A DNA stretch of 64,000 nt from Cyathus striatus (taxonomy: Eukaryota; Basidiomycota; Agaricomycetes; Agaricales; Nidulariaceae): NCBI GenBank assembly GCA_025738555.1, contig JAOVFP010000008.1, positions 3,534,001 through 3,598,000 of the forward strand, read 5' to 3'. This document shows positions 45,541-57,356 of this stretch, in pieces. A program made the position numbers and the translations under genes. Within the stretch, counting starts at the first letter, position 1. Every line of letters begins with the position of its first letter. The notes under the pieces were generated by a model that was given only the letters and a program-made list of their open reading frames with translations, did not search any database and had not been told where the DNA came from.

Positions 45541-48500
45541 TCAGTCGGAACCACTGGAATTTCCCTCCATACGAGGACTATTAAAGTCATACAATGGAGG
45601 AGGTTCTATGTCCTGGAGACGCTCAGTCCGTAGTGCAGACACATCACGTCGCAATTGCTCAAATTCCGTTCGAAAATCCGAACTGGGACCACCGGTGCGG
45701 CTCAGTGGGGCACTTGCTGTGGAATCTACCTGTGGCGGAGAAGCCGCACTTTTTGATGAAGGAATAATAGCGTGGTTGGCAATGGGGAGTGGGGCACTCG
45801 ACTCGTAATTTAGTACCAGATGCGAGGAGAACGGGTGGTAAATGGAAGTTTCATTCATGTTGAATGATGAACGCTGCCTCTGTCGGCGAATAAGAATTAC
45901 CAGTCCAAGAACAGAAACAAATCCAACTACACCCCCAATTACACCACCAACAATTGCACTAACACTCGCCTTGACTTTCATAGTGCCAGGCGGAGTTGAT
46001 GGAGGGCCCGAGATTGCTTGACTAGCAATGCTAAAACATAATTAGTTAACAGTGAATAAGTCAAGAAAATAGTGATCTTACTTAAGTGCTAGTGGTGCAA
46101 ACATTGCTCCTTGTGCTGCACTATTCACTCATATAGATTAGCGAGATAATTTTGTGGATAAATAATATACGTGCCTTGCAACTCCAGCAATAGCTTTTCC
46201 TGTAGTAGGATCATACGTCGTCGGAAACGAGATTGTATCATTAAAGGAGGCTCTCTGCCACACCATCCCAATCAAAGAATCCCTGAGCGAAGTGTCCGAT
46301 AGCGTGGCAGCCGTGAACATCGTCCAATCTTGTTCAGCAGATAAGATAACAACTTAACCAGTTCAGTAGCTAACCTACGTGATTTCGCTTTCCCAGCATC
46401 ATTAGTATCGTAAGGAAGTCCAAATTTCGGTGCTATGACAGAAGTAAGAACATATAAATTCAAAATCTGGGATCATATTTCTTACCATTGCCAACTTGGG
46501 AGGCATAAAATTGCGATTGATTTGTATAGAGCTTGAATATACTAACATTTCAACTCGACAAATTAATAAATTTCCATTCTTACCTGGTCACTGACGAGAT
46601 TTGAGCCCAATAGTTTTGCAGCATAGAGGTTATAAATGAGACCCCAGTTGGATGCATCTCCATAAACAGAGGTTATATGGCCCAGAGATACAGCTAAATT
46701 TTCCCATTGGCTGTAATAGTTCTGAGCCTGGGACTGTTGAAAGGTAAGCATTTAAAAGTGACAGCAAAAAATGTAATGAACTTCATAATGTGAAGCATCA
46801 GCTGAATTCCCAGTTACATTGCTTATTTTCCCCATTGCATCTAGCCCTAAAATGCCTTTAAGGGCAAGATTGGATAGGTTAGGATTGTTTTCCCCATCAG
46901 CACTTACACTTCATTTTGATGGTCAGCGACATTTACATGCATTGACTCTGCAACAAATCAACTCACTATCCTGCCGGATGAAGTGTGTTCTTTTCAAGGT
47001 AGTCAGCCCATTCTTTCAACAAATTGTACTGCAAGTGCTCTTGGTGAGTTCATCAGAAATACATGACCAATAATGGTTCAACGTACATAGCGGTAGATTA
47101 ATGAGCCATCTCCACTTTTCAATGCATGAGCCAACGTCATGATCAACATGTTGCCACAGTCTAATAATACAGTTAATTTTTAATCAATTGAATGGAGTCG
47201 TTCACAACAACAACCAACTTTCTAAGGCGAGCTCTGTAGTACCAGAAGAATTACCCAGAACCTTAGGATAAGCAATTCCTGTCCATTTTTATGAGAATAC
47301 ATAGAGCCCTGTTTAAGAAGCTGTGTTGTGCGTACCAAGATCTGGAGCTGCATACACATTCTTATAATTGGAAGAGTTCTGGTACTCAAGAAGTGGTTCT
47401 AACAGCGAACCAGTGAGTGTCGAGTTGAAATATAGAATAGCTGGCAAAGCTGCGTAAATGACTTCAACCGGATTTACACGACTGGAGTGAATTGATCACC
47501 GTAAGACAAATTAATATATGTTGAACATGAGTACGCACCCAGACGAACCAATATCCTTCATGAAGATCTTTACATCCGACGTATCCAGTGTCCCGTCATC
47601 CAATTTTGGAATTGTAATATCCATTGCACCGAATACCATTCGAAGGGAAAATGAGAGCAAATCGCTGTATTTCGATGATATTGCACTTCCATCCGCCAAA
47701 ATCTTATTATCAAAATCAATGGCTTTAGATCTCACATCGTCAAATTTTGCGATGACATCTTGAATCTAAGTATTATGGCACTTAACCTTGTGTTAACACT
47801 GTTAGACTTAAATACGTACAATATCGTCTATGGTGTCATAGGCACTCCAATAGTATGAACTGCGGACTTGAATGCTTCCAGATGTTGTATACTGTATCAC
47901 AGGATCCCTGACTAAACCAGTGACTAGGCATACAGAGTTGCTTGTCTGTGTGATATTTCCTAGGTCAACTAGAAATGAAAGAACAGGCCAACCGCTTCAA
48001 AAATCGGAAAATCAGCACTCGTTACTTATCCTATACCAGAGGTGACTCCTGCTCACTCGCCAACTATTCCGGGACTGGTGTCCACTGCGTCCGGTAGCGA
48101 TGAGCCACCTGTATCAAACTTCGTACGTACATCGGTGGCGTTGCCACCAGATTGCCAAGTCATATCCGGTCTCTGAAAGGTAAGCCTCAATATACAGGAA
48201 CGAGAAAAGTGGCAAGTTGTAACGTACATTCTCCATAGCAAAATATAATGTGCTATCTCTGGCGATGTCTGCAACTTCTGTCATTAACTGCATAGTTGTT
48301 AGATTCATGGAATGATACAAGGTGTTTCCTATTTGTGCTGTATTCCATTGAACCTCGTCATTAGTGTCAGCTGTCAGTGATTCTATGCTGTTGCATTAGG
48401 CAATAGCTCATGTATAGAATTTGGCACGCACTTACCACCTGTTATATCGAAGTAAAACCTAACAGCGTGAGCATTTCCATCGAGAGACCAGGCATCCAGA

Positions 48501-48995
48501 TACAAGTAGCCGAAAGGCAGTGATTGCCGCACTAAATCTGTAGGCTGGCGAAGATTTGAATTAGATAATTCCACATTAGATTTGGCCACTTGGAACATAC
48601 ATCTAGAGGGCATAAATAAGTAGCATTAAAAGCCATAGGACCTGCCACGAAAGATAATATTGTTCTAGTAGGGGTGACCATTGTGGCGGTTAGGTTTGGC
48701 CTATTAGTGGGCAAAACCTTTTCGGACCACCCATATGTAGTGCCATCTACTTGAATGTATGATGTCCATCCGGTGGTCTAATGCGAATGAGCGAAGTGTA
48801 CGATACATAAGCACTGAAACCTACGTGTCCAGTCCAAAATAATGGCCATGCACCGTTAGGCAGCGAGACACTACCGGCATCTATCCAATATTGCATGTAG
48901 GGGGATTTGATAATAAGTGGAAGTTGCGAGAGTAATTGGCTCATTGCTAGTCCTGCTAGCAAAGCCAGAACAAGTGAGTGAATTGTCCAGTGCAT
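45541..48995 (-). CDS. Secreted or membrane-anchored glutaminase, GtaA type (copy 2)
   Basis: Same exon order as copy 1. It starts at 48995 (MHWTIHSLVLALLAG signal peptide) and ends at 45541. Exon landmarks are TGWTSYIQVDGTTYGW, PTDLVRQSLPFGY, RPDMTWQSGGNA, CGNMLIMTLAHALKSG, EWADYLEKNTLHPAG and NLALKGILGLDAMG. Then come the membrane segment (SAIVGGVIGGVVGFVSVLGL) and a cytosolic tail with FEQLRRDVSALRTERL. The GC-AG intron before SAAQGAMF is kept (acceptor near 46128). I found no frameshift or stop in the exons I could check, so this copy also looks coding-competent. Its tail is longer at the end (MEGNSSGSD) than that of copy 1. A hAT-type MITE lies 134 bp upstream of the start codon. Confidence 0.87.
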
Positions 48996-49128
48996 TTTGT
49001 GCGAAATGGAAGGCTGAGTCTTTGAGATGGTCGCAGTGGAATAAATGGAACATGAATTGCTGTGGTACAATGGGTCAATATTTCAATCCTTGTTCCAGTC
49101 AACACGGCACGTACCAACTTGCATCGAT

Positions 49129-50270
49129 TAGTGGTGTTGGGGTCCGGTTCCGTCCGGTTCGGAGACCATTTCCTCCGAACCAAGAACTGGACCTGAGGTC
49201 CGGTTCAGGCCTTTTCACCGAACCTAGAACTGGACTTGAGGTTCGGGTTCTCTGGGGTCCGGTTCAGGTTCACAGCGAGTTCGAACGTCGAACTGGACCA
49301 ATGGTATTTTTTTTTTTTTTTCAACATATTTTAGAAAATTAGCGGTGTAATGTTAACGATAGTTACTAGTACTAAGTACTTTCATTTCAACAGTAATTCT
49401 CATGTATTAAAAAGAAGTTAACATACAGAAGAAAGGGGAGCCTCGTCATCCACATCGTTGTACCACACAATTTCGGAAGCATCCTTCAGAGTACCATTAA
49501 CATTTCGATTGCAAGAGTCATTGATAGAGCAAGACATGAGTAATGAGCAAGTAAGGAGTGGAATAAAAAGAGAGATACGAGGCAGTGACAGGAGTGTGGC
49601 GGTAAGTGTAAGGCTTGAAGAAAAGCGCAGTCTGAAGGGTGCATTTATATTAAAAAGCCAACTAGCTGCCATTGCACAGACCAGGTAGCTTCAAGGTTGA
49701 ATAGCTGTCGCACAGACCATGTCGCTTCAAAAAATGACAAGATGTCGCCCATGGGCCAGACTCTGAGATTCTGAGACCAGAGTTGTTGCTGATTGAATTA
49801 AAAGCTACCAAGATTCGAACTGTTGCAGCACCCAGTCTCCAGAGGTATATAGTGTCTATTTTTCTTGTTGTTACAAGATGACCAATGTTAAGGTCATCGC
49901 ACAATCCATGTTACAAAACAATAGCAAGTGTTTAGTATTAATGCTGAGGCTCAGAGCGATGAATCACAAACTGTGGCAGTGACATTCTGTGCTGAACGGA
50001 CCATGCAGACAGTCACCACAGTACTTACTACTACCTCTATGTTCATCATATTTCTGCCATAATACTAACAAAAAAATCATCCACATTTATAGGTTCGAAC
50101 GCGTCCGAACCCGTTCGGACACGTTCGGAGTGAACTGCTGTTTGGAGAACCAAGAACCGGACATGGGGTTCGGTTCCCCTAGGTAGGACGAACTTCGGAC
50201 CGAACTTAGGTCCGGTTCTTGGCTGGTTCGCGTTCGAACCTAGGTTCGGAACCAAACCCCAACACCACTA
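49129..50270. mobile_element. 1.1 kb hAT-type MITE upstream of glutaminase copy 2
   Basis: Ends are TAGTGGTGTTGGGGT and its inverse, matching the TAGNGNTG pattern of hAT elements. GCATCGAT is duplicated (49121-49128 and 50271-50278), and the left arm shows a single GCATCGAT in the same context. Subterminal regions are full of GGTCCGGTTC or GGTTCGG repeats at both ends. The centre has an 84-codon minus-strand ORF (49672-49418) with no recognised domain. Non-autonomous. Confidence 0.92.
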
Positions 50271-52592
50271 GCATCGATTGAAGTCAAGAAGCAGTGAACA
50301 TGAAACACTTGTGACTGGCAACGGGATCAATCACGGCGCTGCTTTCTTTAAGCTGTTTTAGCGCGTGTACATATATATAGCTGATCATTTATATAAGTGG
50401 ATAAGTACCTTCCCGATACCTTCCCATACGGATCTATTGAAAGTTTTGTGAAGAACCGAAGTCTAAAGTAGACGCTGATAAGCGTCTGGAGTACATCAGT
50501 ATGTAGTTATAAATACAATAGAAAAGTATGTGCTCACCTCAGTCAGAATATAACGGACTGAGGTGTGCGAAGGTGAAGTTTTCATGTGGATGTGTGCCAA
50601 GATCCTGAACCCCGCTTAACCTCGCTTAACTGCAAATTTAAAATAAGTTGAGCTTACAGATGGTCAACAGATTTTGAAGTCTGTACATCAGCAAGATACG
50701 TCTTTGTCTTTACAGGCCGTATTTTGCTTACCTGACTCTGGGTTTTGGTGTCTTCATGTAGTCTTTTGCCATTAGTGAGTCGAGGAAGATATTCAGTGCG
50801 GTTGTTCCCAACAGCAAAGTAGATACACAAGTTCAATAACTACCAAGTACAAAGGCTTATTCTAACAGAAGAAAAATAGGTACATAAGCTTGGTAATTAC
50901 ATTTGAGGTCGATCTTCAGATCAACTTCAAGTTCCCAAATGTTCGTTAACCACCACCACCACAAGTTGATATCAGTGCGTAAATGAAGTTTGGAACGTTC
51001 ATCAGCTGCGGACTCGATTTTATACTTACAAACTGCCTTAATATTGCTCGGCGCAGCAAGTACTTGGCCAGTCCCAGACCAACCCGAGACTTGATAAATA
51101 TCTTGGTGCGAGAGCGATCGAGCGCCAAAGTTGAGACTGCCACTCGAAGCTCCGCTCAAGTGTAATCTCCAGCTAAACTGCCTGATGACTCGATGACTAC
51201 TCATGTCGATTACCCCTTGCTTACTCCCTCCCATGACCCTCCCATGACCCCCATCCACACTCCTTTCTCGAAGCCCTACTTGTCTTCCCAACATTGACAT
51301 ATGTTATACTCAATCTCTTTGCTGTAGTGTTTTGTTATAGAATATTAAGTAGCTGGTGTTCTACCCTTCATGTACTCGCTTTTGATCACTTTCCTAGGCT
51401 ATTGTCATCTCTCCAGCCGCTTTTGCTCACGTCTGCCGGTTCTCAGTGCTAAAAGTGGTCCTTTCCGAACATGTTCTATTATATTTTCTCGCATTCCACA
51501 AGAGTATGCTCGCTGAAGTCTAGTATCTGTGGTGGGAAGGCTCTCCATTACAACTGCTTGTGATGTATATAACAAGTCGTTACAGTATACAAAATGGTAT
51601 GGATGATTTTGGCAACTGTTTTAGGTCCTACCAGTATGCATTTACTTACCACCCTGTATATATATCTCCATTGTACGTTGTATGTTCCAAGTACTTCATG
51701 AATGCCATATCCGACTCATAATTGAGGTGTCTGAACATACCAATTAATGATGTTCATAGAAATCGAACTAACCATATCTTAACTATTTATACGCAGTACT
51801 TACTACAATTCACTACAAACTATTTGAGTATATTCGATCAGATCAGTGCCAAGTGTGGGCACTGGGTCGCTTGCAGCGTCTCGCGACGCAGCTTACAAAC
51901 ACATTCCCACACCTTGGCGTGGTACGGTAGGGAGATTTCTGCATCGCTAAAACACAGGGATGGAGAAAGTTTTCCACATAATATATCATAAAAATCAAAA
52001 TATAACATTATTAGAGTATTTTATAAAGTTGATGTATCTTTACTGATGCAAATATCGAGAGCTTTTAGTTTCAGTCTGACGAGAAAGCTGTAAGTCTTAT
52101 AAAGTCAAGCAAACGCACCATAGAGTAGTGCGTATGCTGTTCCCTTTGAATATGTATGTCATGTGTAAAGAACATAACGTGATAAGACTATTTTTATTCT
52201 GCAATGAAGCTGATATGTAGGTAGGCCTACCACATTTAGATATACATCACTACATACATGTTTCATGCACATATGTTTCCTAGAAATGAAATACATTAGT
52301 CTTTGAAATATTCACCTAGTATTCAAATATATATACATACTGCTGTCGTGTGGGGTTGATAAATGCTGGGGTGCAGCTTAGGTTTATTACAAGTTATTGT
52401 ACATTTAAACCAGAGTTTTGTGAATAGTGCAAACCAAGTACTATAATAGACAAAGACATAGGTATTACTACAGGCTTATGATGTGAACAACTGATTTATT
52501 TAATTACTGTATATACTGAAGCTGTAATCCAAACGGGCTATCGCGGGACGTTCATGCCCAACCAACTGTGAGGTGCTCTTCAAGCCTCTATA
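50271..52592. other. Right-arm sequence without identified gene
   Basis: Counterpart of left-arm 8645-11242 plus the start of the 2363-3108 block. Contains the 147-codon minus-strand ORF 51300-50857 discussed under its left copy. Also holds the intact empty sites for the solo LTR (near 51541) and the 5.5 kb element (near 52545). Confidence 0.4.
50388..50395 (-). promoter_or_regulatory. TATA-like box of glutaminase copy 2, separated by a MITE
   Basis: TATATAAA on the minus strand in the same context as 22897-22904. In copy 1 it is about 240 bp from the start codon. Here the MITE at 49129-50270 pushes it about 1.4 kb away. Confidence 0.4.
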
Positions 52593-53274
52593 TCAACCTC
52601 TGCCTCTACCCTTCTCGAAAACAGCATCCCACGCCGTCCACCGCAGACACATTAGTGTACACTCTCCGCTCACTACTATTTGTAGACAGACGAGCCACGT
52701 CACCCTTGAACTGAGTCTGCAACAGCTGACAGGCTCTTCACAAACATCGGCATGGCGGTGCCCATTGCCCAGACCCTTCTTATTATGTTGTTTGCTCTTG
52801 CTAGCAGACGATGATGGTTCATAAGTAGCTGCCTTGCAGACATCCTTGACGTAACAGGACAGTATCAACTTAAACTGCCGTCTCTATGCACCTAAACCCA
52901 CTGGGAGCGTTACTCGTCATACTGTAGTTTACACCTTCTGTTTAAATCATAGTCATCTTTGAAAGTCTGCATGAGTTTATTCTCATTCGATACTGTAGAA
53001 ACTAGCAAGTGAACAATGTAAGTACGGGTTGAATAGGATGTGGTATGTGTACAAATTTATACAAGTGTGTAGTATAAAGAAAGAGGCAGAATAAAATAAT
53101 AAAAATTGCTGAATAGTGATAAATACAATGAATATGTTTTACAAGTATGGAGTATAGAAAAAAGGTAGAATAAAATAGGAATAAAAATATGCTGAATAGC
53201 GATTAGAAAACAAGGATCCAAGAAATACAGCTGCTAAAAAGCGGAAGACAACGAGATCCAGACATTGAATCATA

Positions 53275-53330
53275 GAGAGGATCGCCTGAGCGATACGCTG
53301 AGAGGTCTCGGAATCAAGATCTACTTCTCT
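53275..53330 (-). other. Conserved 3' double stem-loop module, copy D
   Basis: About 70 bp after the D stop. Stem 1 pairs GATCTTG and CGAGACC around ATTC. Stem 2 is a perfect ATCGC-TCAG-GCGAT. It is preceded by TTTATTATATAG. A short GCT-TTTT-AGC hairpin follows at about 53235. Confidence 0.65.
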
Positions 53331-53399
53331 ATATAATAAATAAAAATAAAAACAACGGAAACAAGAGGGAGCAGGAACATTCAAAGTGAACAAAGAGTG

Positions 53400-56131
53400 C
53401 TAGTGCCAGAAGGACAACAGACTCTTGATCGCTCCCAGAACGCTACGCAGTGTGGGCAGTAACTGGCCACCAACTAGAGATTCGTTGTGGAGGGAAGGTT
53501 TTAAGGCGCCAGACACGTCGGGAGCTTGAGTTAATGGTTTTGTCACATATTGCGAAGAAGCCTCAGGAGAGCGAGGATCAAGATTCTCTTTTTCCCTACG
53601 TTGAGTCTTCTTTCTTGATTTGTTCACACGCTGAGAAACATCAACTTGTACGTGTCGTATAGAAGTGTCGGAAATGACCTTGAAACTTCGACGAGCTGAG
53701 GTAGGACTCAGTGTCGGATCCACGGGGGCTGATGGAACGTCCAAACAACTATGCTTGATCTTTCACAGAGTCGCTGGAGGGTCGCCGGAAAGAGCGCATT
53801 CCTCATCCCTATGCTGCTTCTGGCCTTTTGAAGGGAAATAGGGCTCAGGCGTGTGGATAAAGGTGGTTGGGGATAATGTCGAGAGTAGATGGAGGGGTGG
53901 AGAGGGTGGGTTTGACGATATATTGAAACATCTCGAAGTCGAGACCTGCTTTTCTTCATCAATAATATCAGCCGATTGAGTGGAGGGAACGAGTGGAGAA
54001 CAATCTGCTGTCGAACAAGTCCTCCTTCGCTTCGTTGGACGATCTGAGTGAATAGCTTCATCCTCATCTCTACGACGCTTAATTACTTGAGGGGGAAACT
54101 CGGCATCTATCTGCGTGAGGGTGAAGGTGATTGGCAGGCGCGGAGGGTGCAGGGCGGGAGGTGGAGTGGTTTCGGCACTGGGCGGTGTTGGCGGGATTGT
54201 GACTGTGCTGTTTGGGGGGACCTGTTCATTGGCGTCGGTGTCTTCCTCCTTCGGATCTTCAATCTTCTCGTGCTTTTCATCATCTTGATACTGTGCAGAG
54301 ATTAAGCTAGTATTCTAGTCATAAAGATAACTGAATAAATCCATACCTTTTGATGATAACAGCGTGACTGGAAAGATGAAGGAGTTGTTATCACTTCCGA
54401 ATTGCCCATGGACGGCCCCTTTCGCAACCTAGATCCATGAATGTCGAAATCGAACCAAGTACTGTAGTTTTCAGCGGTTCCAACTTCTATGGGTGGCACA
54501 GCCAGTATTTCAGGAACCGAATATGGTGAACCAGAGTAGTGTTCGACAGTAGAGGGATATGAAATATTTGCTTTGAGAGAAAGAGACTGAGAGACAGAAG
54601 CGAAAGAATGTTCATGTTGGATACTTGGAGAAGCACCAAGAACTTCAGATAGTCATTTTGTTGCAAATCGGATAAAAGTAATACAGTTGGTTCGTTGATT
54701 TCAGAGACATGAGAAGACGAAGAAGCAATAGTAACGGAAGGCAGCAAACTTTGATGCATGTGTGGAAGCAAATTATTAAAAGCAGTTTGACTTTGAGGGA
54801 CAAGAGCAGTATCATTAAAGCAAGTAATAGTTGATTCGGTTGTAACGTTGGAAGCAGCAAGAGGATAAATGGGTAGAACCAATTTGGAGACAGGAGGAAG
54901 AGGCTGGACAAGATTGAGGTCCTCACTGGTCAGCGAAGATTCTGGTGCTGGTTTGGCCTGAGGAGTGAACAAGTTTGATGATGACGACAATAAGCCCGTT
55001 CCGACGTAATCGTCCTTACGCTCATTTGGCTGTTGGAACTCTTCTGCCAAAAGTGCCATGTCGACAGAGCTGCTTGTTGAAATGTCACCGGCTCCGGATT
55101 CAGTCAACTGACCCTCCGTTGCATCGAAGAACTCATCCTCGGGTTCAGTCAGCTGGCCCTCCATTGCATCGAAAAACTCATCCTTGTCGTCGTCATCCAG
55201 TTGACTGGGTAAGGGCAGCTGACTTGGAACGGATGTCTGACTTGGAGCGAATGGCTGACCAGGAATGGATAGTTGACTTGGAACGGATGACTGACTTGGA
55301 ACAAACGGCTGAGTTGGAACAGACAGCTGACTGGGTACGGACATAGGCAATTGTGCCGTTTGTATGGTAATCGGAACCGGCACCATGTCCAAAAAGTCAT
55401 CAGTCTGTTCCTCGAGACTCCGCGCTCAAAGTGTCACCATCATGAGAGAACTAAGAGAGTCACCAATATTGTCCTTTGGCTCTTCCTCGTCTTCATCTTC
55501 ATCCTCGTCTTCATCTTCATCCTCGTCTTCATCTTCATCCTCGTCTTCATCTTCATCCTCGTCTTCATCTTCATCCTCGTCTTCATCTTCATCCTCGTCT
55601 TCCTCTGCGATCTCGAAGTCAGCATCCTCTTTATCATTCTTGTCATTGTCCTTGTGGTCTGCATCAATAACCACCCGTCGGGCGGGCTCAGCTGCAGTAG
55701 ATATAGAAGAGGACAGAGGAAGAGGAAGAGACGGCAGAGCAGATCCAGAACGTGTTGATCTCCCTTGATCCCTGTAACTGGTAAATGCTGTCGGTACCGC
55801 GTCCTCGAAGAAGTCCAATGCGAGGCGGTGCACCCTTGTCTTATGCCAGTCTAATCGGTAAGAGTTATAGCGGAAGAGATAGAGAGGAAGAAAGAAACTA
55901 CTTACAGGGTGAGCGATTGAAGCACCTCATCTTCTCAGCAGCAATGGCAGATTGTGCAGTATCGTAATCTGCGTTATCCGGGACTGTAGCGCCATTCTGA
56001 ATAGATTGGACCAGAGAGCTCGTGAAGCTACCGCTGTGCCTTTTAGAAGGCTGCCTCCCAGCGACAATAGAGTTTGAGGGAACTACCGACTTTGAGGGGC
56101 TGGGGTAAGCGAAAGATCTATCGTGCTTCAT
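53400..56131 (-). pseudogene. Family copy D, two premature stops shared with copy A
   Basis: Exon 1 56131-55906 (MKHDRSFAYPSPSKS, with the intron splitting the SPY codon), exon 2 55850-54347, exon 3 54290-53400. Features in order: WHKTRVHRLALDFFED, very long DEDEDE tract (55610-55480), repeats of the SVPSQ type, two DEFFDA repeats, ENYSTWFDFDIHG, KRRRDEDEAIHSD, PTKRRR, KKTQRREKENLDP and IKSLLSFWH. A TGA at 55426-55428 (family members B and C have an Arg codon context here) and another after PPATL (about 53763) break the frame, both at the positions seen in A. A further frame change follows LLLSDLQQND. It is less decayed than A but not coding as a whole. Confidence 0.8.
55480..55610 (-). repeat. 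18-bp minisatellite encoding an acidic DEDEDE tract
   Basis: About seven near-perfect units of CGAGGATGAAGATGAAGA (minus strand) expand the acidic region of copy D. Copy A has only about one and a half units at 130-175, so the expansion is specific to D. The near identity of units suggests slippage or unequal exchange. Confidence 0.85.
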
Positions 56132-56897
56132 GTCGGGCCAGCAGATAGGATGAACAAGAGACTTTAAGACACAAGACCAAGAAGCAGCTAAAATGGGGAA
56201 ATTGAAGAGCTTTGAGCCTGAAAGGGCTGACAGACGCGGCTGACACTGGTTATAGAATACAACGAGCAAAAATTGATTCTCTTTTGACAACGATTTGAAA
56301 GAATGAGGGTGAGACAAGTGATTGGGGGGTCTTGGAAGCGAGAGGCAACTTGAGTGTCTGTAGGAGAAAGTGGAAGATGAAGGATGGAGGGAGGAAGGAG
56401 GAAGGAGTCGAAGATGGAGGATGAAAGTGAATGTTGGAATTCCGAATTTGCGGAAGATGACGACATTGTTGATTTCATCTACTTAGGTAGTCACATGCCC
56501 GCGATAATCGAGATTCGATTGCACTTCAACGAAATCACAAGACCGTCACTCCCATCTCTCCCCAACTTTTATATAAACTAAAGTAATAAATATATATGTA
56601 GAAGAGACAAAGAGATTGCTTTCTTCATATGCCACACTCTCGGAATCGCAAGTCACCATCCTGTAGTTTAGATATGTCGGTTCAGATCAAACGAGTCATC
56701 CAATTGATCATTCACTAATGTATGTATGCATATTCTACAGCTAGTAGTACATATACAATAATGAGTACAAGGAAATAGCATGATATATATAAATGTGTTT
56801 GAATAGTGTACAGTGGTGCAAAAAGAGACAAAGGATTAATAGGTATAACAATAAAACGGAGGGAACACAAGGCACTGATATAACATGCATAAAGAAA
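56132..56897. other. Spacer between D start and the outer E 3' module
   Basis: Plus-strand purine-rich up to about 56440, which as the minus strand is a CT-rich 5' leader for copy D. 56580-56897 is the distal 3' flank of E, AT-rich. The minus-strand ORF 56478-56188 reads as Ser/Leu/Pro leader sequence and not a recognised protein. Confidence 0.35.
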
Positions 56898-56953
56898 GAG
56901 ATAATCACCGAAGTGACACTGAGAGCCTGTTTTGAGAATGAGATCTGCTTCTC
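56898..56953 (-). other. Second, diverged stem-loop module downstream of copy E
   Basis: Follows GAGTAGAGAAGCAGATCTC. Stem 1 has decayed. Stem 2 reads TCAC-TTCG-GTGA with a UUCG tetraloop, a paired change from the ATCGC/GCGAT stem elsewhere. It shows the module has duplicated behind E. Confidence 0.5.
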
Positions 56954-57078
56954 TACTCATTACCCGCGCAGCTGGAAGTGGATAGAGGTGAGAGATAGGG
57001 ATAGGGAATGAAGGCAATTTTTAAATTTGATCGCTAAAAAGCGAAACAACGGTGCTGATAGCAGTGGACAAGAATCTG

Positions 57079-57133
57079 GAGAGGATCGCACGAGCGATAC
57101 ACTAAGAGATCTCGGAGTCGAGACCAGCTTCTC
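57079..57133 (-). other. Conserved 3' double stem-loop module, copy E
   Basis: Stem 1 is GGTCTCG with CGAGATC around ACTC (one G-U). Stem 2 is ATCGC-TCGT-GCGAT, perfect. Just downstream at about 57037 is TCGCT-TTTT-AGCGA, the counterpart of the CCGCT-CTTC-AGCGG hairpin behind F. About 225 bp after the E stop. Confidence 0.65.
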
Positions 57134-57356
57134 TGGATCAGCTTCCACAGCTGACAGTGGATAGGAGTGATGATATATAGATGAAGGAGAGAGCAGAGAC
57201 AAGAATTGGCCAACTCGACGCTGAAGAGTGAAAAGAACAAGATCCAGCTTCTGTAGAAAAAAGAAACCCAAAACAATAAATACCAATAAAAATAATAGAA
57301 ATGTGGAGGTGGGGCAAGAAAGTAGGCTGTAGGCTTCGCTGAGACAAAACACAAAT

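Larger units (their letters stand above)
45489..55744 (-). repeat. Right arm of large inverted duplication
   Basis: Reverse complement of the left arm, about 10.26 kb, with far fewer insertions. It gives the pre-insertion (empty) sequence for the left-arm elements at 3109, 9663, 11243 and 17279. It has one insertion absent from the left arm, the hAT-type MITE at 49129-50270, and about 200 bp near 50719-50915 with no left counterpart. It contains glutaminase copy 2 and family copy D. Homology certainly reaches the position matching base 1 and may continue through the rest of D and beyond. Confidence 0.9.

Noticed and set aside
55364..55768. 134-codon poly-Ser ORF and Leu/His-rich plus-strand ORFs
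   Set aside because: Antisense readings of the DEDEDE minisatellite and family copy D. No family features on that strand.
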